Part shown: positions 1-8,245 of the stretch, piece after piece
How positions within the stretch are numbered: the stretch's first letter is position 1
Layout: the number at the start of each line of letters is the position of its first letter
Source: a virus
IMG/VR virus record: IMGVR_UViG_3300047287_000308
Location: 1-52,676 of that record
DNA length: 52,676 nucleotides
Direction: 5' to 3' (one strand)
Notes under the pieces: model-generated
Databases searched by the model: none
Seen by the model: the letters and a program-made list of their open reading frames with translations, nothing else
Told to the model about the DNA's origin: nothing
Made by a program: the position numbers and the translations under genes

Positions 1-1
1 C

Positions 2-1015
2 AATAATAATAACAACCCTCAGAATATTACTCTGTCAGTTATACCCAATGTAGGGCTTTCCCTAACAGGGACTACCTTAACGACTTTGTACAACACCCTG
101 ACAAGAGATGCTGAAAGTAGCGTACCAGTAGGTGGTGCACAGGCCATGGCAGCTTCAGTTTGGAAGACAAAAACCCTAGTGCAGGTTTTAGATACCATAC
201 TCTTCCCAGAGTTGCTACCGACATACACAATTCCTACTTTGTCGTTTTCTTATTCTCAGTCCGGAGTTAAAGAGGTCGGTGTTTTAATCTCTCAGGAATT
301 AAGCGTATCAGGTATTAAAAACGACGCAGGAGCATTCACGTCTTTAGTGATTAACCGCGATAGTTCTGAAATACAATCAGATTCTTCCCCTTCTGCTACA
401 GCTTACACAAATATCCCTAGTCAATTCGGATACTCGGACCCTAATAACCCTAACTATTCGTATACTTTGGAGTATACAGACTCTTATACAGTGCCTTTAG
501 GCGATACTGTCTGGGATTCCTCTGGGTCATTCGATGCAGGTTTGGCTAAAAAGAATAGTAAAGATGTTACTGATTCCCGTTCTGCAGCTCTACTATCCGT
601 AAACGCACCGCAGTCTGCTGGGTCTCTGCAGTCTGCTTCTGCTACTGTTACGGGCATCTATCCATATTTCTGGGGTAAGACCTCCTCAGCTCCCTCGGCT
701 GCTTCTATTGCTGCTGCAATCTCTGTTGGGACTGAGACCAAAGTTCTAGCGGTATCTAGTGGAACAGTACAAGCTACATTTGACGCAGCAGCAGAGTATG
801 TATGGTTCGCCCATCCTGCATCTGAGACCACAAAGACAAAATGGTTTAACACCGCGCTTAACCAAGGGACAATTGGGGCTGGACAGTTCATTCTTACTCC
901 TGTCACCAACAATGTTGATTCTCCTGACGGGTATTGGTCTGGTGTTAGTTATAAAATTTACGTTAGTGATTACCCGACCAATACGGTAGGGTCTATTCAA
1001 TTACTGAACTCTTGA
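2..1015 (+). CDS. Virion/fibre-type structural protein, 5' end outside the window
   Basis: The frame is open from the window edge: the codons before the first internal TTG (86) read NNNNNPQNITLSVIPNV and continue without a stop, so the true start lies upstream and at least 337 residues are encoded. The protein is rich in Ser, Thr, Ala, Tyr and Asn, has few charged residues, no signal peptide and no catalytic motif. This is the composition of a β-rich phage appendage protein. It is followed 7 bases later by the anchor-domain gene at 1023 and shares the AT-rich base use of that fibre block. I recognise no named family; the structural role is inferred from composition and neighbours. Confidence 0.7.
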   Translation, partial: NNNNNPQNITLSVIPNVGLSLTGTTLTTLYNTLTRDAESSVPVGGAQAMAASVWKTKTLVQVLDTILFPELLPTYTIPTLSFSYSQSGVKEVGVLISQELSVSGIKNDAGAFTSLVINRDSSEIQSDSSPSATAYTNIPSQFGYSDPNNPNYSYTLEYTDSYTVPLGDTVWDSSGSFDAGLAKKNSKDVTDSRSAALLSVNAPQSAGSLQSASATVTGIYPYFWGKTSSAPSAASIAAAISVGTETKVLAVSSGTVQATFDAAAEYVWFAHPASETTKTKWFNTALNQGTIGAGQFILTPVTNNVDSPDGYWSGVSYKIYVSDYPTNTVGSIQLLNS

Positions 1016-1022
1016 TACTGAG

Positions 1023-1631
1023 ATGTCAATTAACCTCAACGACAACCTGATAGTCCAAGCCCCTAAGGCCACTGATGATCGCTATGGCCCTTATGAAAGC
1101 GAAGCCGAGGCTACCTCATCTATTGAGAATATTGTTCGCTATCAGGGTCTTACAGCAGGAGTAATAGTAGGAGGTGAGGTTGTAGACTATTGGTTTAAAG
1201 ACGGCATTGCTGACTTAGATTTTGTTGTAAAGACAACTGGTGGGTCTGGGGGAACCGCAGGAATAGTGGGGGATATTGGGTTTGCTTGCTCAGACGAAAT
1301 TACTGATTTGACCACTGGTTTAAGACTTACATTTCACGCACCCTACTCATTAGATATTAGTCAAATAAAATTAAGCTGTAACTCTCCACCTTTAGGTAGC
1401 AATCTAATAGTAGACATCAAAGATAATGGTACATCAATTTTTACTGATAAGCCATTCGTACCTGACGGAGCTGAAATTGAAAGCAGTGTCTACACCCTAA
1501 CAAGTGCTCCTGACCCCTATGTTCTAAACGTAGATAACGAGGTCACGGTATTTATTGATCAAGTCGGCAGCACAAGTGCCGGTAGGGGTTTGAAGGTATG
1601 GTTGTTAGGAAATAAAACTGTTATTGTGTAA
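1023..1631 (+). CDS. Short receptor-binding-protein anchor-domain paralogue
   Basis: A 202-residue protein that aligns along its whole length with residues 1-200 of the next gene. Shared signatures are INLNDNL near the start, RYGPY, VRYQGLTAGV, YWFK, DFVVK and a closing GLKVW. The domain probably anchors the larger adhesin to the tail; here it stands alone without an adhesive C-terminus. The start ATG lies 7 bases after the previous stop, and the stop overlaps the next start by one base (TAATG), suggesting translational coupling. It could be a trimming partner of the large adhesin or the remnant of an exchanged adhesin. The function is not established. Confidence 0.7.
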   Translation: MSINLNDNLIVQAPKATDDRYGPYESEAEATSSIENIVRYQGLTAGVIVGGEVVDYWFKDGIADLDFVVKTTGGSGGTAGIVGDIGFACSDEITDLTTGLRLTFHAPYSLDISQIKLSCNSPPLGSNLIVDIKDNGTSIFTDKPFVPDGAEIESSVYTLTSAPDPYVLNVDNEVTVFIDQVGSTSAGRGLKVWLLGNKTVIV

Positions 1632-3856
1632 TGGCTATTAATTTAAATGACAACCTGCAGATCCAAGCCCCCAAAGCTGCTGATGAGAGGTACGGCCCTT
1701 ACAATAGCGAGTCCGAAGCTCTATTAGCGTTGGGTTCTACTGTTCGTTACCAAGGTTTAACAGCGGGAGTCTTCATATCAGGGGAGTTAAAAGAGTATTG
1801 GTTTAAATCAGGTGTTTCTGACATCGATTTTGTAGTCAAGGAGAGTGGCGGGTCAATAACTCCAGCTGAGCTTAGCTATGAAATTGGGGTTTGTGTTTCA
1901 AATGAAATTACCCCAATATACCCTGGAATTAGATATACTCTAAAATCTCCTTACATTATGAAGTTTGACAAGATCAGACTTAGTAGCAATACTCCTCCAG
2001 TAGGGGGGGATGTTGTAGTAGACGTAAGAGTCTCTGGAGAATCTATCCTGTCTTCTCCCCTGACAATTCCAGAGGGTCAAACTGTCGATAGTAGCCTTGT
2101 AACTTTTTTCAAGGATTCTGTTGTTACAGGGGAGACTATAGAGATTATAACTTCAAGCGTGGGATTTACCACCGCAGCCACTGGACTGAAGGTTTGGATA
2201 TCTGGGGTAGAGCTTCCATGTGACCAACCTTATTATGTTTACGAGTCGGGGATAGGAAATCATTTAACTTACGGAGGGTGCAATACCAATGTTAACCCTT
2301 ATTGTGTCACTGATTTGTCTCATGTGTGGCAAAATTGCACCGGGTTGACGAGTTTCCCCAAGCTCTACACAATATCCTGTACTGATTTTTCGTCCACGTG
2401 GTCTGGTTGTACTGGGTTAATATCTTTCCCCCTGATAGATACCAGTAAAGGTATCACTTTTAACGGGACATGGAGTGGTTGCACAGGGTTATTATCATTC
2501 CCGGTTCTGGATGTCAGCTCCGGGGAAGATTTTTCCAATGCATGGGTTGGCTGTACTTTTACCTCCTTCCCCTTATTAAATTTTAGCAACGCAACAAATG
2601 TTTCATTTAGCTGGTCGTATTGTTCTAACTTAACTTCTTTCCCAGCTATAAATACTAGCTCTGTGACCAATTTTAATAGTTCGTGGTCATATTGTTCAAG
2701 TTTAAGTTCCTTCCCTACTATTGATACAAGCTCGGGGGTAAATTTTACTAGCTCATGGGCCTTATGTTCTGATTTGGCCTCCTTCCCATCTTTGGATACG
2801 AGTTCAGGCAGCATTTTCCAAAGCACCTGGGCTTTTTGCTCAAGTCTGACATCTTTTCCAACTTTAGATGTAAGTTCTGGTACTACATTTAACGGGGCTT
2901 GGATGTACTGCTCCAATCTGAGAAATTTCCCGGCAAATATGTTTGATAGCTGTACCGCAACTGACTTTTTTGACGCCTGGCAAAGTTGTAACCTAAGCTA
3001 TACCAGTGTAAATAATATTTTAATCTCCCTGGATACGGCTGGTCAGAGCAATGGAGTGGTTAATCTCGACGGGGGGTCCTCTGCAGGTCCGGCCCTTGGT
3101 GGTATAACCGCTATGAATAATCTAATATCAAAGGGGTGGACTGTACAGACTAATACCCCGATACTAGGCACTCCTTGGACCCCGGCGGACATAGCCACCA
3201 TACTATGGTTTGACTTCTCCGATGTTTCAACTCTTACAACCAGTGGCGGATTTTTAACCCAGGTTAATGACAAGTCTGGTAATAATAATCATGCATATCA
3301 GTCTAATAGCGCAAAAAGGCCAACTCTCGGTGAGCTCTCCGGAAATACGTGTATGGTTACAACTAGCTCCCAGTATGTAGAAGTCTCTGGAGGGTCTCTC
3401 TCAGGAATAAGATCCTATGTTAGTGTTGTTGAATTTGCTTCCACCGCTGCTAATCAATTCTTAGTAGGTGCATCTGGCCCGTATGACTTCCACGGTTCAA
3501 ATAGTAACTATTTGCTCTCGTCTTCTTTTGCTTCCTCTAATATAACAGGTGGAAGCGGCTGGGTCAGCGGTACGGCTATTGCCCCTCTGAGTATGGTAAA
3601 AATTACCAGTGTTACTGCTTATGAATTTAATACCATTGGTAATGTGACTATTGGGCAATTCTCTGCGGATAGAAATAATGCTTATGGATCACGTAGTCTT
3701 ATCGGTAAAACGTGTGAGATAATTGCTTGCTCATCCGTTTTGTCAACTACTGATAGACAAAAACTAGAAGGGTATCTGGCTCACAAGTGGGGGTTTACAG
3801 CCGATTTACCCTCTGGCCATCCCTATAAATCTCTTCCTCCTTTTAATTCTCCTTAA
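1631..3856 (+). CDS. Tail adhesin: anchor domain, 24-residue Trp/Cys repeats, LamG-like C-terminus
   Basis: A probable receptor-binding protein of 741 residues in three parts. Residues 1-200 repeat the anchor domain of the preceding gene. Residues about 233-455 hold ten copies of a roughly 24-residue unit with the frame W-x-x-C, then SFP, then D-T-S-S-G, resembling the BspA/DUF285 surface repeats. The last 230 residues look like a concanavalin/LamG-like jelly roll: LWFDFSD, DKSGNNNHA and the closing EGYLAHKWG followed by GHPY, an ending common in phage structural proteins. Surface binding is inferred from these families; the ligand is unknown. It sits between its short paralogue and a further fibre gene. 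Confidence 0.75.
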   Translation: MAINLNDNLQIQAPKAADERYGPYNSESEALLALGSTVRYQGLTAGVFISGELKEYWFKSGVSDIDFVVKESGGSITPAELSYEIGVCVSNEITPIYPGIRYTLKSPYIMKFDKIRLSSNTPPVGGDVVVDVRVSGESILSSPLTIPEGQTVDSSLVTFFKDSVVTGETIEIITSSVGFTTAATGLKVWISGVELPCDQPYYVYESGIGNHLTYGGCNTNVNPYCVTDLSHVWQNCTGLTSFPKLYTISCTDFSSTWSGCTGLISFPLIDTSKGITFNGTWSGCTGLLSFPVLDVSSGEDFSNAWVGCTFTSFPLLNFSNATNVSFSWSYCSNLTSFPAINTSSVTNFNSSWSYCSSLSSFPTIDTSSGVNFTSSWALCSDLASFPSLDTSSGSIFQSTWAFCSSLTSFPTLDVSSGTTFNGAWMYCSNLRNFPANMFDSCTATDFFDAWQSCNLSYTSVNNILISLDTAGQSNGVVNLDGGSSAGPALGGITAMNNLISKGWTVQTNTPILGTPWTPADIATILWFDFSDVSTLTTSGGFLTQVNDKSGNNNHAYQSNSAKRPTLGELSGNTCMVTTSSQYVEVSGGSLSGIRSYVSVVEFASTAANQFLVGASGPYDFHGSNSNYLLSSSFASSNITGGSGWVSGTAIAPLSMVKITSVTAYEFNTIGNVTIGQFSADRNNAYGSRSLIGKTCEIIACSSVLSTTDRQKLEGYLAHKWGFTADLPSGHPYKSLPPFNSP
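2327..3000 (+). repeat. Ten in-frame 72-base protein repeats
   Basis: Within the adhesin, TGG codons of the W-x-x-C unit recur nine times after the first at intervals of 24 residues (one interval 23, one 26), from residue 233 to 450. The DNA copies have drifted, so this is an old protein-level repeat rather than a recent tandem expansion. Confidence 0.8.
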
Positions 3857-3861
3857 TAAAA

Positions 3862-5259
3862 ATGAGTTTTATTCTGAACCCCTACTGGCACAAAGAACCT
3901 CGGACCTGGGTTAGGGAAATAACGTTTAACGCTGGTGTAACACCAGGAGGAGCCAACATACTTACAGATGAAGAAGGAAATGTCTTTCATTTAGTTCCTG
4001 TGTATGTAAGCTCTTCCCCCATACCCCTTTACGAGCCGTCTGTAATAGTAACAAAATTTTCGTCCAATGGGAGTTTACTGTGGAGTAAACACATCAATAG
4101 AGAGCTGGGATTTCAAAATCAAATGACCATAACTTATGATTATAATTGGTTTGCTGCCCTTGGCCCACAAGGTTTAATAATTGTAGCAGGGTCTGGGAAC
4201 GATGCTGAAGACACAGCACCTTCAAGATATACTAAAGTCCTTTGTCTGTCTGAACTAGATGGTAGTTTAAAATGGGCTAAATCTTTATCTAGAACACCAC
4301 TTGGTGGATATGGTCAACCTAGATGCTTTTTTTCTAATGTAACTGCTAATAGTATAACTGGGCACACATATTTAGTATTCTCGTATGGAAACTATGGTTA
4401 CAATGCGAGTGAGATGACGGTGATAACATTAGGTCCAGACGGGAGTATCACAGGTGCGGTTTCTTCTAGTCTCCCCTCGTCGTCTGGTCCCCTTCCAATT
4501 AAAGGAGGAATAACAAATCAAGATGGCGCTGTAGCTTTAAATGCTGTTGGTAGCTTTGGTAGTTGTACTTTATTGTTAAATTCAGATGGCAGTATCAATA
4601 GAGGAATGAGAGTATATGCGGGAATATCTCTAAGAAACCTCGCTTCTCTTAAGCAAAATGGTAATATTTTATGGCCTTCAGAGCAAGGGGTTGTTGAGTT
4701 TAACTCAGACCTAACTTCTGTAGACTCTCTCTACAGTTCTCTTGGTTCTATGTATAATATCCAAGAGCGAGCTGATGGGTCTTATGTAGCAATTAATAAC
4801 TTAACTGCTCCCGAATCAACGGGATGGGGGACTTTGACCCCTAACGTCTGGGGGAATAGCTCAATGTACGTAATTAATAGCAACTTTACTCAAATACAAG
4901 CTATAAGAGAGATCGGGTATGGTCCGGGCGCAGGTAGCCCTAATACATACCCGAAAGTTTCTGGAGCAAGTCCGAACGTGGATAGATATGTTGTAGCCTC
5001 CCCTTATGATTATGGCCTAGTAATTATCTCATTTAATGCTAGTTTTGAGTACGATAGGTATCAAACTTCTTCAAGTAACTACGTAAAATTTATGAGCCCT
5101 ACTGCGGGGCTCCCTAGAAGCATAACTGAAGGCAGCTTACCTATTGTATCGAATCCTTCTCTTAGTTATTCGGCCATAAGTACTATAATTAATGACTACT
5201 CTAGCTCAGTAGTAGTAGAAAATTCCACACAAATTTGGAGCTTCTATACTTCTCCTTGA
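3862..5259 (+). CDS. Fibre/tail protein with PQQ-like β-propeller character
   Basis: A 465-residue β-rich protein that starts 5 bases after the adhesin stop. Blade-like segments recur, such as SSNGSLLWSKHI (about residue 70) and ELDGSLKWAKSL (about 130). These resemble PQQ-like or SBBP propeller repeats, in which a strand pair ends in a Trp-Ala/Ser-Lys motif. There is no enzyme motif, signal peptide or membrane segment. It closes the AT-rich fibre block and its last 16 bases overlap the end of the convergent gene on the minus strand. A tail-tip or receptor-binding role is inferred from context; the fold assignment is tentative. Confidence 0.65.
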   Translation: MSFILNPYWHKEPRTWVREITFNAGVTPGGANILTDEEGNVFHLVPVYVSSSPIPLYEPSVIVTKFSSNGSLLWSKHINRELGFQNQMTITYDYNWFAALGPQGLIIVAGSGNDAEDTAPSRYTKVLCLSELDGSLKWAKSLSRTPLGGYGQPRCFFSNVTANSITGHTYLVFSYGNYGYNASEMTVITLGPDGSITGAVSSSLPSSSGPLPIKGGITNQDGAVALNAVGSFGSCTLLLNSDGSINRGMRVYAGISLRNLASLKQNGNILWPSEQGVVEFNSDLTSVDSLYSSLGSMYNIQERADGSYVAINNLTAPESTGWGTLTPNVWGNSSMYVINSNFTQIQAIREIGYGPGAGSPNTYPKVSGASPNVDRYVVASPYDYGLVIISFNASFEYDRYQTSSSNYVKFMSPTAGLPRSITEGSLPIVSNPSLSYSAISTIINDYSSSVVVENSTQIWSFYTSP

Positions 5260-5609
5260 GTGTTAATAAACTCACAGGTTTCAAGGATCGCTTTTAGAAA
5301 CTCCCCCGTCCATTTAGGGTTGGTTTTAATCGATCCTTTTTCTAGTGAGCTATCTGGTTCAAAGTTTGTCATGTCAAACTCCGGCTCTAGGTCCCACCTC
5401 ATGCTATTGATATCGGGCCAACCGTTTTTAACATAGGATAAAAACATTTCTCTTTTATTATCTAGCAGATATCTACCCCCTAGCAATTTCCACCTATCCC
5501 CCAAAAAGCAAAAGATATCGCCCTGGGACAGGACTACAACATCCCCTAGCTCAGCATCTTCTCTGAGTGGTAGCTGATTATTTCTCGGGTGAAGTCTGAC
5601 AACTTTCAT
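5244..5609 (-). CDS. Hypothetical protein, 121 residues
   Basis: A soluble protein with no recognised family. The N-terminus (MKVVRLHPRNN, then GDVVVLSQGDIFCFLGDRWKLLGG) reads like a small β-barrel; the C-terminal half is acidic and Trp/Pro-containing. Its ATG overlaps the stop of the upstream 45-residue gene (ATGA), so the two form a translationally coupled pair. The 3' end overlaps the convergent fibre gene by 16 bases. Codon use is ordinary for the window, which supports it as a true gene. Confidence 0.6.
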   Translation of the reverse strand: MKVVRLHPRNNQLPLREDAELGDVVVLSQGDIFCFLGDRWKLLGGRYLLDNKREMFLSYVKNGWPDINSMRWDLEPEFDMTNFEPDSSLEKGSIKTNPKWTGEFLKAILETCEFINTQGEV

Positions 5610-5743
5610 TTTTTATCCTCAGAGAATAGTTCTTCCAGAGCTTTTTCTAACCTCTCAATAGCCATTACACAAAGGTATTCATTGCCAGAGACCTTAGCAT
5701 CGGCGTATGCGTCGATCATCGCCGCCAGCTCTTTTCTGTTCAT
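5606..5743 (-). CDS. Small helical protein, 45 residues
   Basis: A short reading frame beginning MNRKELAAMIDAYADAK and ending LFSEDKK. It is charged, strongly predicted α-helical, and ends in an ATGA overlap with the next gene. A degenerate copy of the putative late box (GTTTATAG, bases 5772-5765) ends 18 bases before its ATG, at the spacing seen for other virion operons. No family is recognised. Confidence 0.55.
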   Translation of the reverse strand: MNRKELAAMIDAYADAKVSGNEYLCVMAIERLEKALEELFSEDKK

Positions 5744-5746
5744 TTG

Positions 5747-5763
5747 GGTTAAAGGTTCATAGA
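5747..5763 (+). promoter_or_regulatory. Putative phage late-promoter box (GGTTAAAG-N5-TAGA)
   Basis: GGTTAAAG, five bases, then TAGA. The T of TAGA lies 18 bases before the ATG at 5778. It matches boxes in front of other virion operons in this window. A degenerate copy faces the other way on the minus strand (5772-5758), so the short intergenic space is bidirectional. Confidence 0.55.
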
Positions 5764-5777
5764 ACTATAAACGATTT

Positions 5778-6062
5778 ATGGCCCAAAATGTCCAGGAACT
5801 AGACATTTCTCAGACTTACAGGAACCTCTTATTCAATGACCTGACCTCGACTACTCAAGGTATTCCTGTAAATCTAAATGTTGTCAGCCGACGAGACGAG
5901 GCCAGAATCCAAGACGGGTCGGGCAAATCCAGTCCGCTACTGATTAGTCAAACCGAAGTCTCGTTAGAAGTCTCACCGACCTACCTTGACTCTGTAGTTC
6001 GTCTTCAGGAAGTTATCGACGCAGCTACAATCGCTCAAAACCACTCTATTGTCTGGAGCTAA
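5778..6062 (+). CDS. Hypothetical virion-associated protein, 94 residues
   Basis: A small soluble protein, MAQNVQELDISQTYRN at the start, with no recognised domain. It is the first gene of a two-gene plus-strand unit behind a putative late-promoter box, and its stop is 2 bases before the next ATG. The partner is probably a β-sandwich virion protein. Its function is unknown. Confidence 0.6.
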   Translation: MAQNVQELDISQTYRNLLFNDLTSTTQGIPVNLNVVSRRDEARIQDGSGKSSPLLISQTEVSLEVSPTYLDSVVRLQEVIDAATIAQNHSIVWS

Positions 6063-6064
6063 TA

Positions 6065-6442
6065 ATGTCTTATTCTTATAACGTGTTTGAATCGTCTTGT
6101 AGTATTAACATCGCCACTTCCGAAGAGTTTGCGACTGTTCCTATCGACCCTCTCGCCGCTCCTGTCGGAGGTCATGTTGTTGTTCTGTCGATTGTTGTTA
6201 GTAATCGCTCTGAATCTGATAGCGTACCTGTGAGTCTTGCCTTGCAGAAGAACGACTCTGCGAATAACTGCAGTCTTTGTAAAGATCTACCGATTCCCAT
6301 TAATACTCTGTACAACCTAAATGCTAGTGCTAAGATTGTGTTAAACAGAGAGGACCAGCTCAAGATCTGGGCTGATCCTTCTGGGGAAGATCTGGTTGAT
6401 GTTACTGTGTCTTATGCAGTTTACACCCCGGCTTCAGTATAA
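6065..6442 (+). CDS. Probable β-sandwich virion protein
   Basis: A 125-residue protein with alternating hydrophobic strands: GGHVVVLSIVVSN, VPVSLALQ, PIPINTLYNL, KIVLNREDQLKIWA and VDVTVSYAVYT. The sequence from the Pro-Ile-Pro turn to the final strand follows a pattern often seen in small phage virion proteins with an Ig-like or jelly-roll sandwich. There is no membrane segment. It ends 9 bases inside the convergent phoH gene. A decoration or tail-connector role is possible but not shown. Confidence 0.6.
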   Translation: MSYSYNVFESSCSINIATSEEFATVPIDPLAAPVGGHVVVLSIVVSNRSESDSVPVSLALQKNDSANNCSLCKDLPIPINTLYNLNASAKIVLNREDQLKIWADPSGEDLVDVTVSYAVYTPASV

Positions 6443-7153
6443 GTCGGCGTAGGACTTGATAACGTTTCTGACAAATCCAGAACGTACAATATCTCCAAAA
6501 CCAAACTGCACACCACCAACTTCAGGCACTGAAGCAAGTCGTCTAGCTGCATCACTAAGACCATCAGCACCAAATCTACTTGCCAGGTCGCGCTGTACAA
6601 CGTCACCCAGCAAGGCGATCTTAGAATCATTTCCTAGACGGGTAAGCACGGTCATGACACTGTGCGTAGTTGCGTTTTGCATTTCGTCAGCGATGATCAT
6701 GCAGCGGTTCAGAGAGCGTCCGCGTAGATGCTCCAGCGGTAGGAACTCGATGATCTTCTTGTTGAAGATGTAGTCCGACTTGCCCTTGGACATGAACACT
6801 TCTAACGAGTCCTTTACCGGTGCGATGTGGGGGGCGACTTTTTCATTCAGGTCACCAGGTAAGAACCCCAGACCTTGTTCGCCTACTACCTCAACGATGG
6901 GTTTTACATAGTACACTTTGTCAATCTGTCGTTTGCTGAGCAACTCGCAGGCTACGTACACAGAGAGCAGGGTTTTTGCAGTACCAGGGGGGCCGGTGAG
7001 AATGGTTAGAGTATTACTCCTAAGGCTGTTGAGCGCATCAGATTGAGACTTATTCATAGGCTGAATTTGCCTCGGTTGTTCAAACTTGTAAATGACGGAC
7101 TCAACTGCCATTTGGTCGTCTTCGATGCGCTGACGCCGGGTTTTTCTGGACAT
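6434..7153 (-). CDS. phoH: PhoH-like P-loop ATPase
   Basis: A 239-residue PhoH-family NTPase. Walker A is GPPGTAKT at residues 54-61; Walker B is MIIADEMQN at about 152-160, with the DE-x-QN signature of PhoH proteins. Also visible are YYVKPIVEVVGEQGLGFLPG and a sensor-like segment SKIALLGDVVQRDL. PhoH-like genes are very common in marine and cyanobacterial phages; their role during infection is unsettled (proposed ATPase or RNA helicase activity linked to stress). I chose the ATG of MSRKTRRQR; a longer frame back to a TTG at 7186 would run into the upstream terminator. It lies downstream of the kinase-like gene but behind that terminator. Confidence 0.9.
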   Translation of the reverse strand: MSRKTRRQRIEDDQMAVESVIYKFEQPRQIQPMNKSQSDALNSLRSNTLTILTGPPGTAKTLLSVYVACELLSKRQIDKVYYVKPIVEVVGEQGLGFLPGDLNEKVAPHIAPVKDSLEVFMSKGKSDYIFNKKIIEFLPLEHLRGRSLNRCMIIADEMQNATTHSVMTVLTRLGNDSKIALLGDVVQRDLASRFGADGLSDAARRLASVPEVGGVQFGFGDIVRSGFVRNVIKSYADLY

Positions 7154-7184
7154 TATCAGAGTTGTTTTGATATGAAATAAGTAC

Positions 7185-7217
7185 AAAAAAGCCCCGGCAA
7201 CCCTGCGGCCCCGGAGC
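7185..7217 (-). terminator. Rho-independent terminator after the kinase-like gene
   Basis: Read on the minus strand: a seven-pair stem (GCTCCGG with CCGGGGC, one G-U pair), a 13-base loop, then six T. It lies between the stop of the gene at 7270 and the start of phoH. Confidence 0.75.
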
Positions 7218-7269
7218 TACTTCAGTGATGTTTATTCACTATGGAGTACTTATCTACATATCTTTAAAC

Positions 7270-7839
7270 TTACCACTCCCAGCAAGTGATGTCAAAGAGG
7301 TCGGGAATACTCTCCTTGATGGTATCAAGCTCGTAAACTCCAGTTCTAGGCAAGTTATTTTTTAATGAATAGTAGTAAGCATCATTTTCCCTCATACGAA
7401 TATCTACATTACGATCAACCCACCAGGAAGAGGCTTGGGGATTCTCGCTGATTAATTCAGCTCTGTGACGTTGAATCAGAATGTCTTTGTCGCTGTTCTT
7501 CAGGACAATGTAAATCATCCCATCGCGACTAATACCTCGATACGCAGAGTCAACAATCTTGACAAACTCATCGTCGAAAAAGCCCATCTGTCTACGATAA
7601 TCTTCGTAGAAGATCATATCTTGTACGAACCTGTCACAAAAGAGATAGTCCATACCTTCACAAGGCAAACCCCTGACCGGGTTGAGAAATTGATCGATAG
7701 GAGAATGGTCTTGAGGTGAGATACCGCTGAAGTGAAGACTGTGCCAGACCTTTAGCTGTTCTGTGGCTTGGCCCTGCCATTTCTTAATCGCAGTGCTTTT
7801 TCCGACCCGGTCCGCGCCAAGTACGATGAAAGTTTTCAT
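7270..7839 (-). CDS. P-loop (deoxy)nucleoside/nucleotide kinase-like protein
   Basis: A 189-residue protein with Walker A GADRVGKST at residues 8-16, followed by a kinase-like middle (LFCDRFVQDMIFYEDYRR, with an invariant-looking D-R) and a lid-like region QRHRAELI. The order and length fit the thymidylate/deoxynucleoside monophosphate kinase superfamily, so a role in supplying dNTPs alongside the phage NrdAB is likely. The exact substrate cannot be read. A sigma-70-type promoter lies upstream and a hairpin terminator follows, so it forms its own transcription unit. Confidence 0.7.
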   Translation of the reverse strand: MKTFIVLGADRVGKSTAIKKWQGQATEQLKVWHSLHFSGISPQDHSPIDQFLNPVRGLPCEGMDYLFCDRFVQDMIFYEDYRRQMGFFDDEFVKIVDSAYRGISRDGMIYIVLKNSDKDILIQRHRAELISENPQASSWWVDRNVDIRMRENDAYYYSLKNNLPRTGVYELDTIKESIPDLFDITCWEW

Positions 7840-7859
7840 GATCTGAGGATAACAGTCTT

Positions 7860-7889
7860 ATTGTAGCACCTAACACCGTTTAAAGTCAA
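7860..7889 (-). promoter_or_regulatory. Sigma-70-type promoter for the kinase-like gene
   Basis: On the minus strand TTGACT (7889-7884), an 18-base spacer, TACAAT (7865-7860). The expected start of transcription is about 14 bases before the ATG at 7839. Confidence 0.65.
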
Positions 7890-7891
7890 GT
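7878..7891 (+). promoter_or_regulatory. Possible late box before the gene at 7892 (atypical spacing)
   Basis: GTTTAAAG occurs 14 bases before the ATG at 7892, but the TA(G) half falls at the start codon itself. The same bases overlap the minus-strand -35 element of the kinase promoter. It may be a chance match or an overlapping regulatory site. Confidence 0.3.
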
Positions 7892-8224
7892 ATGACAGAC
7901 ACTCCAGCGCTGAGGTGGGGGGCAAGGGCCACCTCCGATCCAACCCACGATCTGCAGTTTTTGCAAGATTCGTATGACGATGACCACGACTTTGCAAGAC
8001 GCGGAGAATTGTTCATCAACGAACCTCTTCAAGAAGGTTACTATGTCGATTGTGACGGCGTTGCGAGACGACTGGGTGATCTGTCTCCGGTATTGTTCTC
8101 TCGTATCAACTTTACCGGGTTACGCGAGTTTGCCGATGATACTGCCGCTGCCGCTGCGTCTCCTGCCGTACCTGTTGGTGGAATGTACCACACTGCCGGT
8201 GTATTAAAGGTAAGAAGAGTTTAA
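7892..8224 (+). CDS. Small phage protein with C-terminal VPVGG-Y-T-V-KVR motif
   Basis: A 110-residue acidic protein. Its last 20 residues, from AVPVGGMYHTAGVLKVRRV, match an ending I recognise from many short phage proteins of unknown function (VPVGG-x-Y, then V-K-V-R). The N-terminal 80 residues show no domain. It is the first gene of a plus-strand unit that leads to the baseplate hub, so a minor structural role is plausible. Only one ATG is available upstream of the conserved part. Confidence 0.6.
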   Translation: MTDTPALRWGARATSDPTHDLQFLQDSYDDDHDFARRGELFINEPLQEGYYVDCDGVARRLGDLSPVLFSRINFTGLREFADDTAAAAASPAVPVGGMYHTAGVLKVRRV

Positions 8225-8235
8225 AGTTACATAGA
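8219..8235 (+). promoter_or_regulatory. Putative phage late-promoter box (GTTTAAAG-N5-TAGA)
   Basis: GTTTAAAG overlaps the last codon and stop (GTT TAA) of the preceding gene. TAGA begins 14 bases before the ATG at 8246. Confidence 0.65.
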
Positions 8236-8245
8236 AAATACCACC

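Noticed and set aside
2365-2916. 183-residue open frame antisense to the adhesin repeats
   Set aside because: Periodic composition mirrors the 72-base sense repeats, so it is a by-product.
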